Assembly: GCA_023391695.1 (NCBI GenBank)
Contig: JAEWAK010000037.1
Coordinates: 124,001-188,000 of the forward strand
Length of the DNA stretch: 64,000 nt
Direction: 5' to 3'
From: Bacillota bacterium
GTDB taxonomy: Bacteria; Bacillota; Clostridia; Lachnospirales; Lachnospiraceae
Shown here piece by piece: positions 23,737 to 34,165 of this stretch. The position numbers were made by a program, and so were the translations under genes. The notes beneath the pieces are model-generated. The model searched no databases. It was given only the letters and a program-made list of their open reading frames with translations, and had not been told where the DNA came from. Numbering within the stretch: position 1 is the first letter of the stretch; the number at the start of each line of letters is the position of its first letter.

Positions 23737-25347
23737 TTATTCTATAACGGAGATATCGCTCATGTTAAAGAAGGTTACCGGATAAATCTTCAGTCCCGAA
23801 ACCTTTCCCGATACGGCAAAGACGATATTGGGATCCTGAATATATACTGAGGCGGCTTCGTCAATCAAAAGCTGCTGGCATTCCTTATAGGCGGCGGCTC
23901 TTTCGGTCTGGTCGGTTGTGGCGGCGGCTTTGGCAATCAGTTCATCATACGCTGTGTTTGAGAACTTGAAATAATTCTTATCATAAGTACTGCTGAAACG
24001 GTTTAAAAAGTCCTGAGGGTCAAGTTTGCCGCTGTGTCCGATAATAGTTGCTTCATACTGTGCGTTGGTATAAACATTTTCCAGCCACTGTGCCCATTCC
24101 ACCAATTCAATGTTGACATGGATGCCGATTTTCTCCAGCTGGTTCTTGATGACCTGTGCGGTATTCACGTGAGTCTGGTAGTTGGAAGGAACCGTGACAG
24201 TAAGCTCAAAACCGTTCTCATAACCGGCTTCTTTCAGCAGTTCTTTTGCCTTTTCAAGGTCCACATTATACACTTTCAGATCGTTATTGTAGTAAGCAGT
24301 CATGCTGGGACTTAAGAAAGAATCCACTCTTGTGCCGCTTCCCTGCACCACTGAGGCGATGATTTCCTCTTTGTCAATCGCATAGCAGACAGCCTGGCGC
24401 ACCTTCAGGTTATTGAGCGGCTCAACACTGTTGTTGAGAGCCATAACCTGTACCATGTTCTGGGGGCCCTGCACTATACTGAAGGAATCACCCAATGCTG
24501 CAATATTATCGGTAGAGACTCCTGCGATATCCAGATCGCCGGATTTGAGCGCCATCAATCTGGCATTTTCATCTGTCATAATCTTAAATTCAGCTTTGTC
24601 AATGGTGGGCATACGGTCTTTAATCGTGGAGTAGTTTTCGTTTTTCTCCAGCACTATCTTCTGTCCCTGAATGTATTCTACAAATTTAAACGGGCCTGTA
24701 CCTATCGGCTGGGTACTGTTGTTCTCATAGTCTTCTTCCACAATGGAAATGGTTGCTTTGCTTAAAAATCCGGCATCCATTGTTTTCAGCGTCAGAACGG
24801 CCGTGTATTCGTCCGGCGTTTCCACCTTCACAAGGTTCTGGCTGAGCGTGGAATTAAGCGGCTGTCCTCCTGAAAGACCGGCCAGTTTTTCGTAGGTGTA
24901 TTTGACATCTTTTGCGGTGCAGTCTTTTCCATCATGGAACCTGATACCCTTTTTCAGTATAAAGGTGTATGCCAGCTGATCATCCGAGATGGTATAGGAT
25001 TCTGCAATTGCAGGGATAAACTCCCCTTTTTCGTTGAAGCCCAGCAGTCCTTCAAATACATTCATCATAACGGAGCTGGTATCGGTTGCTGCAGAAAGCA
25101 TGGGATCAAGATTGTCCGGTTCAGAACCCAGCGCTACCCGTACCGTACCGCCGCTCACAGCGGTCTGTTCCTCAGCGGAAGCACTGCTTTCCGGTTCAGA
25201 AGAAGGCGGCTTTGTTATAGAAGAAGGTGACGGTGTTGTTCCGGATACTGCCGTAGAATCGTTTTCCGATGTGGTTGCGCAGCCGACGACGGTTAACATC
25301 ACTGCCGCACTCATTAAAATAGCCGTTAGATATTTAAAATTTCTCAT
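23737..25347 (-). CDS. oppA: Oligopeptide-type ABC substrate-binding lipoprotein (SBP_5 family)
   Basis: 536 residues from the ATG at 25347 (GGAGG site; the ATG four codons earlier contains that site). Lipoprotein signal MLTVVGCATT, then a Ser/Pro/Thr-rich linker, then the family 5 domain (RVALGSEPDNLDPML, FILKKGIRFHDGKDCTAKDV, AYDELIAKAA). Family 5 proteins bind peptides, but also nickel, opines, glycans and sugar phosphodiesters. The RpiR regulator and three hydrolases in the operon make a phosphorylated or sugar-containing ligand as plausible as a peptide. Confidence 0.92.
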   Translation of the reverse strand: MRNFKYLTAILMSAAVMLTVVGCATTSENDSTAVSGTTPSPSSITKPPSSEPESSASAEEQTAVSGGTVRVALGSEPDNLDPMLSAATDTSSVMMNVFEGLLGFNEKGEFIPAIAESYTISDDQLAYTFILKKGIRFHDGKDCTAKDVKYTYEKLAGLSGGQPLNSTLSQNLVKVETPDEYTAVLTLKTMDAGFLSKATISIVEEDYENNSTQPIGTGPFKFVEYIQGQKIVLEKNENYSTIKDRMPTIDKAEFKIMTDENARLMALKSGDLDIAGVSTDNIAALGDSFSIVQGPQNMVQVMALNNSVEPLNNLKVRQAVCYAIDKEEIIASVVQGSGTRVDSFLSPSMTAYYNNDLKVYNVDLEKAKELLKEAGYENGFELTVTVPSNYQTHVNTAQVIKNQLEKIGIHVNIELVEWAQWLENVYTNAQYEATIIGHSGKLDPQDFLNRFSSTYDKNYFKFSNTAYDELIAKAAATTDQTERAAAYKECQQLLIDEAASVYIQDPNIVFAVSGKVSGLKIYPVTFFNMSDISVIE

Positions 25348-25400
25348 AGTTACCTCCATTTCATCTTGGGTTATATATAAAGTTTTAAGAGTAAACAGTA

Positions 25401-26120
25401 TTAAAGTATTAGTCCCGGTTCTGCAAGAAGGATTTCGCCGTCATAGCAGGCCCCGGCTTCCTCTTTCAGCTGATTCCATGTTCCGTAATGCGGAAGATGA
25501 GTCAGAACCAGCCGTTTTACATTTGCTTTTTGTGCGATTTGTGCTGCTTCAGCCGAAGTAAGATGCTCTTTCGAGTTGAAGCGCTGATATTCATAGAAAG
25601 AAGATTCACAGATAAAGCAGTCTGCATTCCGGGCAAAGGACGCAAGTCCATCGTAAAAACCCGTGTCACCGGAATAGACAAGCGATGTACCGTCCGAACC
25701 GGTAATTTTTATTGCAAAACTGGGAATTTCGTGAATATTCCGGGTGATCTCAAAGGTAAGTCCCCCTATCTGAAAGGAATCTGTTTCCAGGTAACTTCGT
25801 CCTGAACAGTATTCTTTGTAGGTCAGTCGTTCTTCCTCCCCCGGTCCCCATGCACAAAAGCTTTTGGTGCGCCGTTTCAGCTGATGGTCGATCATCACTG
25901 CATACTGCAGACAGCCAAGGTCGGCGCAGTGATCAGGGTGATAGTGGGAAATAACTACGGCATCCAGTTCCGACAACGGCAGCCATTCCTGCAAATAGGA
26001 TAAAACTCCGCTTCCGCAGTCCAGCAAAACCTTTGTACCGTTTTCTTCAACCAGATATCCGGAAGTTGGTGCAAAAGCCTCCGGATAGGCTCCGAAGCAA
26101 CCAATAACTTTACAATTCAT
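25401..26120 (-). CDS. Metallo-beta-lactamase-fold hydrolase (RNase Z/PhnP-like type)
   Basis: 239 residues. Zinc-binding motifs: HYHPDH after VVIS (about 58-63), GDTGFYDG and THLPHYG. This arrangement is the RNase Z/PhnP/YhfI branch, whose members hydrolyse phosphodiesters, including cyclic phosphates. No tRNA-binding exosite is visible, so it is probably not RNase Z. ATG at 26120. It lies between the RpiR regulator and the binding-protein gene, so a role in processing the imported compound is inferred. Confidence 0.87.
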   Translation of the reverse strand: MNCKVIGCFGAYPEAFAPTSGYLVEENGTKVLLDCGSGVLSYLQEWLPLSELDAVVISHYHPDHCADLGCLQYAVMIDHQLKRRTKSFCAWGPGEEERLTYKEYCSGRSYLETDSFQIGGLTFEITRNIHEIPSFAIKITGSDGTSLVYSGDTGFYDGLASFARNADCFICESSFYEYQRFNSKEHLTSAEAAQIAQKANVKRLVLTHLPHYGTWNQLKEEAGACYDGEILLAEPGLIL

Positions 26121-26147
26121 TCGTTTGTATCCAATCCTTATTATTTT

Positions 26148-27008
26148 CTATGGGTGATATATCTTTTCAGTATTCTCAATATTTTTGCGGATATTATCCC
26201 TGTCAAGTTCAACAATCCGGGCAATCAATGCCTGCGAAAGGGAAACCACCGAGCTGTAAGAATCCAAAAAGGTGACAGAGTCGGTCTGGGCAAAAAAAGC
26301 GGTGTCTGAAACCTTGGCAAACGGCGAGAGGTTGCAGTCGGTAAAAGATATAATCTTAACCCCTTCTTTTCTGGCAAGGCCCAAAACGTCCAGTGTCTTT
26401 TTGCAATAGCGCTGAAAACCAACTGCAATAAGGACATCCTCCTGATTCATAAACGACAGGTATTCATAGCAATTTGACAGATTCAGATGGCTGGCCTTTC
26501 CCAAAAGATACTGCAGGAGAAATGTCATATAAGAGGAAACGCCCAAACCCATTTTCTCGCCAATCACATATACCCGTCTTGCCCCGATAATCAGAGCTGC
26601 ACCCTTTTCAAAGGTTTCTTTGGAATTCATATAAAACGTCTGAACGATATTGGCCACGTCAGAACCGATATGTTCCTCCAGCCAGCCGGACTCATTTGCA
26701 TTGGCTTTTAGTCCAAACTTGACAACGGCCCGGTTTTTCAGCATATTATTTTTCATTTCCTTTTTCATCTCCATAAAGCTGCCAAAGCCCAGGCAGGCAG
26801 AGATCCGCTGAACGGTTGCCTCGCTTACACCTGCTTTTATGCCAACTTCTTTTGCTGTCATCATGCAGATTTTTTCCCAATTTTTCTTGACATAGATAGC
26901 CGCTTTCTGCTGGGCGGGGGTAAGGCTGCCAAAAACCGAGTCAATCTTTTCATAAAAGTGCTCTATCCCGCGGTCGGGTTTTTTATCAAAATCAGAAAGA
27001 TCACTCAA
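26148..27008 (-). CDS. MurR/RpiR-family transcriptional regulator
   Basis: 286 residues. N-terminal helix-turn-helix (about 30-90, with TAKEVGIKAGVSEATVQRIS) and a C-terminal SIS sugar-phosphate-binding domain (about 130-260, with RRVYVIGEKMGLGVSSYM and FTDCNLSPFAKVSDTAFF). Such regulators usually respond to phosphosugars. The start is TTG at 27008, overlapping the HAD gene stop by 8 bases, with GGAGG 12 bases upstream. It probably controls the HAD-to-metallophosphoesterase operon in which it lies. Confidence 0.9.
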   Translation of the reverse strand: MSDLSDFDKKPDRGIEHFYEKIDSVFGSLTPAQQKAAIYVKKNWEKICMMTAKEVGIKAGVSEATVQRISACLGFGSFMEMKKEMKNNMLKNRAVVKFGLKANANESGWLEEHIGSDVANIVQTFYMNSKETFEKGAALIIGARRVYVIGEKMGLGVSSYMTFLLQYLLGKASHLNLSNCYEYLSFMNQEDVLIAVGFQRYCKKTLDVLGLARKEGVKIISFTDCNLSPFAKVSDTAFFAQTDSVTFLDSYSSVVSLSQALIARIVELDRDNIRKNIENTEKIYHP

Positions 27009-27690
27009 GATATTTTAAAACCTCCTTAACAGATGTTATAACGGGTATCTCTTTCAAACCCTCCGGCCCCGGGTCATGATAAGGATCGATAAGCAGACAA
27101 TCCATTCCCACACCCTGTGCACCTTTTATATCATCGTAGTAGTTGTCGCCTACATGCAGGCACTGCTCCGGTCTGACGCCGGCCGTCTTAAAAGCGATTT
27201 CAAAAATTTTCGATTCCGGTTTGCCGCTTCCCACTTCGCTCGAAAAAATAACGGTATCCAGAACCGGTTCCAGACAGCTTTCTTTCAATATTGTCCGACA
27301 GGTAGAATCCCAGTTGGAAATCAATCCGGTGCGGTACCCCATGGAACGGACACATTCCAGTGTTTCCCTTGCCCCATCAATCAGGTCCCAGTGTTTCTGA
27401 GCTGCGCCCTTTAACTCCGCAAGACGCGAACAGGCCTTTTCAAGTGAAACCTGCACGCCCAGATGATAGTTGACTACGCCAAGATACCATGGCATATGAA
27501 ATTCCGGCGCAGTTTCCAAAACATGCGGATAGTCACGCATAAAGCTTTTATTCGCAAGGTAAAATGCCCGGTCAATCTCGGTGAGTTCTTTATGTATTCC
27601 CTGTCCCGATAATACTTGCCGATACCTGGTTCCGATGGTGGGTTTGATTAAAGTATGTCCTAAATCGAACCAAATGCAGATATATTTCAT
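27001..27690 (-). CDS. HAD-superfamily hydrolase with FDLGHT motif
   Basis: 229 residues. Motif I reads FDLGHTL (nucleophile Asp9), motif II LISNWDST, motif III lysine in GKPESKIF, motif IV HVGDNYYDDIKGA. The +2 position after the nucleophile, which is the acid/base Asp in ordinary HAD phosphatases, is Gly here. A variant of this kind (FDLGGTL) is common in Firmicute HADs of unknown substrate. It is the first gene of the RpiR/Opp operon and is translationally coupled to the regulator. ATG at 27690, AAAGGATGG site. Confidence 0.85.
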   Translation of the reverse strand: MKYICIWFDLGHTLIKPTIGTRYRQVLSGQGIHKELTEIDRAFYLANKSFMRDYPHVLETAPEFHMPWYLGVVNYHLGVQVSLEKACSRLAELKGAAQKHWDLIDGARETLECVRSMGYRTGLISNWDSTCRTILKESCLEPVLDTVIFSSEVGSGKPESKIFEIAFKTAGVRPEQCLHVGDNYYDDIKGAQGVGMDCLLIDPYHDPGPEGLKEIPVITSVKEVLKYLE

Positions 27691-27863
27691 AGTCCATCCT
27701 TTGTTTGAAAAAAATCATTTTTAAATTTTTGAATGTTTTCCGACAAGAACGATTATATTATAGAGCTGGTAAGCCTGCCATCACGTTTCAGTAAATTGTT
27801 TGTAAAAATGCGAACGCTAAATCAAATGGTATCACGACTATCTATTCCTAATAATATAAAATA

Positions 27864-27903
27864 AAGCTGTCCATTCGGGAGTTACCGCTTGGACAACTTT
27901 TCT
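27864..27903 (-). terminator. Terminator after the anti-sigma gene
   Basis: AAGCTGTCC (27864-27872) pairs with GGACAACTT (27891-27899) with one mismatch; the minus-strand 3' side is T-rich (TTTATTTTATT). It separates the sigma/anti-sigma unit from the HAD/RpiR/Opp operon. The rest of the 27691-27954 gap probably contains the promoter of that operon. Confidence 0.7.
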
Positions 27904-27954
27904 TTATTATCTAATCTGTATTCTTTTAAAGATTATCTCCGCTTTAGTGTATGC

Positions 27955-28809
27955 CTAACTCCCACCGGCAGAGGTATGAGACTCCCTTGACAAGTTAAAA
28001 TTTACGGAGTCCAGGACCTTATAAATCTCCTTTTTCTCCATGTTTTCAAATTGAAGAAAATAATAGTAATTACCTGCGGACATTACGGCAATATAATAAT
28101 TCTTACCCGCAAAACCCAGCTTCGCCATGGCGAAAGTTATATCTTTTTCACTGACATATTTCCTCAATTGCTTTATTACCGTATGCTTAGAAACCCAGTT
28201 GTATGCCGATCCATACCTGGTGTCCGGCTCTCCTTCCCAATCCGCATAATCAAGATAAAGATAAACCTGTTCATTCTCTTTCCCGGTATAGGTTGCCGTC
28301 CATTGACTCTCGGTAAGATTACCGGATGTGTCATAAGAATAATTAATTCCATCTCCGGATAAAGTAAAATTATCAATTATTACAGCAGGAAATACCTCCG
28401 GCATACCGGTATTTTGATATACCTGCTTCAAATCCTTAAATATTTTCTCATTTTCTCCATTATCTTCCGTTACAGTTGTTTCTTCTGTTATTTCTTTTCC
28501 GGTATTATTCTTTGGTAAACTCCGTACATCTGACACTTCAACTGACTGTTCTTTCCCAATCACAAATCCATACTTCGTAAAACGCACGATCTCCTGGGCT
28601 ATGGATGAAGCATATGCTTCCCTTCCGGCAATAATAAGAAAACAGAAACAAACCGCTGCAATGATGCATTTTTGTATCATCAACTTCTTATTATTAACAG
28701 GCGTTTCCCTTTTTGACATTTTAATTATCTCCGAAGCCCTGAGGTCCTGCTTTGGTAATTTTATATCATTAAATTTATTTATAAAATAGTCCGTGGCTTG
28801 TTTACACAT
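27955..28809 (-). CDS. Putative membrane anti-sigma factor
   Basis: 284 residues. A short cytoplasmic N-terminus (about 1-45), one membrane helix (about 46-66, CIIAAVCFCFLIIAG), then an extracellular domain with a Glu/Thr-rich segment and a C-terminal region resembling DUF4367-type domains (WTATYTGKENEQVYLYL, YYFLQFENM). It overlaps the ECF sigma gene by 8 bases; the ATG at 28809 is nine bases from GGAGG inside the sigma gene. This layout is typical for an anti-sigma that holds its sigma factor until an envelope signal arrives. The assignment rests on context and topology more than on a recognised inhibitor motif. Confidence 0.75.
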   Translation of the reverse strand: MCKQATDYFINKFNDIKLPKQDLRASEIIKMSKRETPVNNKKLMIQKCIIAAVCFCFLIIAGREAYASSIAQEIVRFTKYGFVIGKEQSVEVSDVRSLPKNNTGKEITEETTVTEDNGENEKIFKDLKQVYQNTGMPEVFPAVIIDNFTLSGDGINYSYDTSGNLTESQWTATYTGKENEQVYLYLDYADWEGEPDTRYGSAYNWVSKHTVIKQLRKYVSEKDITFAMAKLGFAGKNYYIAVMSAGNYYYFLQFENMEKKEIYKVLDSVNFNLSRESHTSAGGS

Positions 28810-29329
28810 TTTCAATTTCCTCCTTCACATAATCCGGATACTCTTTTGATAATTTACCTTCCAATTTCTTTTTTAACCGTTCGTAACGTTTTCTCAGTGC
28901 AACCGGTCTGATACCAAGACGTTCGGACAGTTCCTCATAAGACTGTTTTTCCATTACACGTCCATACAGAAGTGCCCTTTCAACCTCCGATAAGGCCAGT
29001 AACACCTTCCTTAAAGCTTCACCCATGTATTCTTCCTGTTTAAGGTTTTCGGGCACCGCAATTTTATACCTCTTCCGTTTTTTTAAAATATTCAGGGCTG
29101 TGGTATATGCGATTCGATATAGCCATGCCTTTAAGGATGTTTTAGCATCAAACTGATCTCTCTTTTGATATGCTTTAATAAAGGTTTCCTGCAATGCATC
29201 CTGTGCATCATGATAATTAAGCAGTATAGAGTAACAATATTTCAGCAAAGGCTCACTATAGGAATCCATTATGATCTGAAGGGCTTCCTCTTCACCATCC
29301 ACAAACTGCTCCAGTATTTCCTCGTCCAA
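28802..29329 (-). CDS. ECF-family RNA polymerase sigma factor
   Basis: 175 residues. Region 2 (about 10-75) has YHDAQDALQETFIKAYQ and AWLYRIAYTTALNILKKR; region 4 (about 110-165) has the helix-turn-helix SYEELSERLGIRPVALRKR. Start is TTG at 29329, six bases from AGGAGG; no ATG fits. Co-transcribed with the overlapping membrane anti-sigma gene. Probably autoregulated, but I could not fix an ECF promoter with confidence. Confidence 0.92.
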   Translation of the reverse strand: MDEEILEQFVDGEEEALQIIMDSYSEPLLKYCYSILLNYHDAQDALQETFIKAYQKRDQFDAKTSLKAWLYRIAYTTALNILKKRKRYKIAVPENLKQEEYMGEALRKVLLALSEVERALLYGRVMEKQSYEELSERLGIRPVALRKRYERLKKKLEGKLSKEYPDYVKEEIENV

Positions 29330-29540
29330 TTAAATCCTCCTCTCAATATGAAAGCTGCTTTTCACTTATATAACAATTGTAACTTCCGGTTTGTGACATA
29401 TTTTTATAAACTTTTGATATTTCTACAGAAAAAAAGACGGAAACACCCCGTCCTCCGCTGAAATGTTAAGCCTAATTCCCGCCTGCAGGAGATTTTTCCA
29501 GCAGCCTTCTTTCAGAGCCCGGAGAATTCCTGACCAGGGT

Positions 29541-29575
29541 CAAAGCGGATATTCCGGGTCCGCTAAGCTAAGAAG
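29541..29575. repeat. Dispersed repeat family R3, copy 1
   Basis: The motif CAAAGCGGATATTC, then GTCCGC, then GCTAAGC. Other copies are at 30111, 51954 and 63466. Confidence 0.55.
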
Positions 29576-29607
29576 CGGGGGACTTACTTGTAAGGTTAAA
29601 AATATAC

Positions 29608-29644
29608 ACGGCAGAATTCGGTTTATTAGCCGGAACTCTGCCGT
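29608..29644. terminator. Hairpin in gene-free region
   Basis: ACGGCAGAATTCGG (29608-29621) pairs with CCGGAACTCTGCCGT (29630-29644) with one mismatch. No strong T-run follows. Possibly a terminator remnant. Confidence 0.4.
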
Positions 29645-30110
29645 AAATAACATTATATTAATTTTTAATATCCTGAATCAAGAAATATATTGATGATTTA
29701 TGGACATTAATTGCGGTGCACTGCTTCGAAAATGACCTTTCAACCACTGCTTATACCGGTCCCTTCTTACCTGCTTTTACAAACTCCACAAAAATATATC
29801 CAAATGTTAACCAAAGAATCGCAAAATATAATACTAATATAATAAATCAAAGCCACATATACAACCAAAAATAAAGGTTCATTAGAGATATCTTGTTCAA
29901 GTGAAAGGCAATAAAATCAGATGTATACACGATGATATCTATTTCGTAAATTAAATTAGACTTTTGGCACTTATGCCTTTAAATTAACTATAACGCTTTA
30001 CTTTTTTTGATATATATTTGTCATGTCTTTATAAATTTTTGATTATATAATTAAAATTTAATATTTGCTTTCTATAATAAAATTCGATATAATGTTATTA
30101 ATCAGATAAG

Positions 30111-30150
30111 CCAAAGCGGATATTCGCATTCCGCTATGCTACATGCCCAT
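30111..30150. repeat. Dispersed repeat family R3, copy 2
   Basis: CAAAGCGGATATTCGCATT, then CCGCTATGCTACAT; same layout as copies 1, 3 and 4. Confidence 0.55.
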
Positions 30151-30289
30151 AACCTAATGCACAATTGTACTGCTATACCAGGGGAATCCCCGGTCTCCTG
30201 AAAAGTTAAGTCCGATTCCCGCCGGCTAAGCGGGTGGCTTCCTTAATGGTTAAACTAAAATTAATAACAGGAAAAGAAGGTGTATAACA

Positions 30290-31066
30290 TTGAGATCCAA
30301 ACGATTAGACAGTATCCTGGAATATATCTATCAAGAAAAAACTGTAACTCTCGACCAATTGTGTGAAAAATTCAATGTTTCCAAAAACACGATTCGGCGG
30401 GATATAGACGAATTGGTCACAAATGAGAAAATCAAGAAAATATACGGCGGTGTTACAGTAGAAGGATTTAAAGCTACGGTATCCTTTGGCGAACGTAATA
30501 TCAGTAATTTATCCTTAAAACAGTTAATTGCTAAAAAAGCGGCTGAATTAGTAAACGATAATGATGTTATATTTATAGATTCCGGTACCACCACCATGCA
30601 TATGACAGAGTATCTGAAAGACAAAAAGAATCTTACCATAATTACGAATAATATCGAAGTCATTATGCGCTCCATACCTTACACCAATATTAATGTGATA
30701 TCCCTTTCCGGCAGTCTGAACCGTAAGACTCTTTCTTTTACCGGAGTAAGCGCGGCTGAAGTTTTAAATCATTATAACATCAGCAAATCTTTTATCGCAG
30801 CTACAGGAATCTCCGTCATTGGCGGGGCATCGAATTCTTCTCCCGCCGAGACCGAGATCAAACGTACCGCCCTCATGAAAAGCCAGAAAAACTATGTATT
30901 AGTAGACCATACAAAATTTGGTGTATTATCTTTAATGACTTTTTCCAGTTTTGATAATATTGATTCCGTCATTACGGATGAAATGCCTGCCGCGGATTTA
31001 CGGGAGGTATTGGAGAGAAATAACTGCAGTATTATTTTGGCTGACAATATACAGACTAACCCATAA
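30290..31066 (+). CDS. DeoR-family transcriptional regulator
   Basis: 258 residues. N-terminal helix-turn-helix (about 5-60, TLDQLCEKFNVSKNTIRRDI) followed by the DeoR C-terminal sugar-phosphate sensor domain (IFIDSGTTTMHMTEYL, GIGG-like loop replaced by GISVIGGASNSS, then VDHTKFG). Start is TTG at 30290 after AAGAAGGTG. It is convergent with the ribose-type ABC operon and is the only regulator next to it, so it may control that operon, with a sugar phosphate as likely effector. This is inferred from position. Confidence 0.9.
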   Translation: MRSKRLDSILEYIYQEKTVTLDQLCEKFNVSKNTIRRDIDELVTNEKIKKIYGGVTVEGFKATVSFGERNISNLSLKQLIAKKAAELVNDNDVIFIDSGTTTMHMTEYLKDKKNLTIITNNIEVIMRSIPYTNINVISLSGSLNRKTLSFTGVSAAEVLNHYNISKSFIAATGISVIGGASNSSPAETEIKRTALMKSQKNYVLVDHTKFGVLSLMTFSSFDNIDSVITDEMPAADLREVLERNNCSIILADNIQTNP

Positions 31067-31194
31067 ATTCCATGGGATGGTTATTTGGTTACAGGAACAC
31101 AGCAGTTGCTTGCTCCTGCCCGGATGGCCCCGTTCGCAGTCTCTGCTGCGGTTTTTAGCTGCTTCCGGCGCAGTTTATGTTATCCCATAATTAA

Positions 31195-31232
31195 AATTAA
31201 GGTTATAGAAATCTAATTTTCCATAACCTTAA
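31195..31232. terminator. Hairpin between convergent DeoR and sugar-permease genes
   Basis: ATTAAGGTTAT (31195-31205) pairs with ATAACCTTAAT (31222-31232). Read on the minus strand it is followed by TTTTAATT, so it can terminate the ribose-type operon. Confidence 0.55.
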
Positions 31233-31261
31233 TCAATACTCTTTCCTGCTGAAATAAGAAG

Positions 31262-31292
31262 CCAAAGCCCCTGAAAAGCAGGGGACTTTAGC
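31262..31292. repeat. GC-rich hairpin
   Basis: AAAGCCCCTG-aaaag-CAGGGGACTTT with one bulged base. Next to repeat R2 copy B, in the 331-base gap 31067-31398, which otherwise has no gene. Confidence 0.45.
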
Positions 31293-31308
31293 CTGTTCAC
31301 CTTATTTA

Positions 31309-31385
31309 TTATGCCAGGTCCGCAAGCTCCCGTGGTATGGGCCGCTTTGCGGCGTCGATACGCACTCACTACGTGCGTTGTACCA
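31309..31385. repeat. Dispersed repeat family R2, copy B
   Basis: Begins TTATGCCAGGTCCGCAAGCT, then CGTGGTATGGGCCGCTTTGCGG and CGATACGCACTCACT. It matches the 14763-14865 element in order and spacing but has a single unit. It lies just past the stop of the sugar permease gene. Confidence 0.55.
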
Positions 31386-31398
31386 AATCTTCCCTTAT

Positions 31399-32399
31399 TT
31401 ATTTTCCTTCTAATCTTCTTGCTTTTATTTCCATTCTGTTACGCATCACATCAATGAAAACTGCCGTAATAATTACGATACCGATCACCATAAATTGTAC
31501 ATCACTTGCCGCATTCAAAAGAGTAAGCCCATTTCTGATAATGGATATAATCAAGGCGCCGATTAAGGTTCCCCAGATGGTACCTTTCCCGCCCATAAAG
31601 GAGGCTCCGCCAATGATACATGCTGCGATGGCATCGGTATCATACGGCGAGATGGCAGAGGATGGATTGGCAACACCGGAACGTCCTACGATCACTATAC
31701 CTGCAATTGCGCACACAAAACCTGAAAGTGCATATACAAAGATCAATACATTATCCGCATTAATTCCCGAAAGCCTGGTTGCCTCCGGATTCCCGCCCAC
31801 ACAATAAATTGTTCTTCCCAAGGCAGTATAATTTAATAATAAATGAAAACAGACAAACAATAAAAGCATTGCTAAAAATGCAATCGGAATTCCGGAAAAA
31901 TTGCCGGTTTTAAAAATATTAGCAGAACCAAGCCACGTAACGGAGTTTGGAAAACCACTGATCGTCTTAGTTGAAACCACAAATAAAGCCAGGCCGCAAA
32001 GTACATTTTTCATACCCAGGGTGGATACGAAAGGATGAGGCAGATGCAGTTTGGTCAGCAAAAGTCCATTAATACAGCCTACCCCTACTCCTGTGAGGAT
32101 ACATGCGCTTAACAAAACAACCGGATTGGTGATTCCAAACTTATCTGAGAGCATACCCATAATACATGCACACAGAACCGCATTGGCCCCTACTGATAAA
32201 TCAATACCCGCAGTGATCAGAACTACCAGCATACCGGATGCAATTAATCCATTTACCGCAGTCTGTCTTAATATGTTCATAACATTATTGATCGTTAAGA
32301 AATTAGGGCTGGCAATTGATAAAATCACCGATAAAACAAGCAATGCCAATAACGGACCAACTTTACCAAGAACTCTCTTCATATTTAACAACTTTTCCA

Positions 32400-32400
<1 letters not shown>
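31399..32400 (-). CDS. Ribose-type ABC transporter permease (RbsC-like)
   Basis: 333 residues, about eight to ten membrane helices, with the RbsC family segments LVVLITAGIDLSVGAN and IAACIIGGASFMGGKGTIWG. The ATG at 32400 overlaps the stop of the ATPase gene and has GGAGG upstream; an ATG at 32418 contains that site and is rejected. Membrane channel of a CUT2-type importer for a monosaccharide. Sugar identity unknown. Confidence 0.92.
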
Positions 32401-33902
<1,502 letters not shown>

Positions 33903-34165
33903 CGTCTATCACCTTTTCTTTTCCTTTTCACTGATTTGCACAGTAGAATTCCGGCCGTGGTTCCATTATTATGTTTCAATTGTTTCTTGTTTTCCTGCCC
34001 TGATTAATTGTATCTGCCGTTTCGCAGGCCCCATATGCATCTGTAAATCTTTGTGACCAATCAGCATGGGATCACACAGGAAATCCTGTTTGGAGATTTC
34101 ATTAACACAGCATCGCCTGATAATTAACGGCAATTTGCTACAACACTTAAGACTGTGCCTTAAGA

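Larger units (their letters stand above)
29330..30289. other. Gene-free region with repeats and hairpins
   Basis: 960 bases without a convincing gene. It contains two copies of repeat family R3 (29541-29575 and 30111-30150), a hairpin at 29608-29644, two related segments with TTCCCGCC motifs (near 29478 and 30218), and otherwise AT-rich sequence. It looks like an accumulation site for short mobile or repeat elements between two divergent units. The promoters of the sigma factor and the DeoR gene must lie at its ends. Confidence 0.6.

Noticed and set aside
29330..30289. Possible CRISPR array or tRNA genes in the repeat-rich gap.
   Set aside because: Repeats are few, unequal in spacing and not direct tandem units; no tRNA cloverleaf with a TTCGA-type loop was found.
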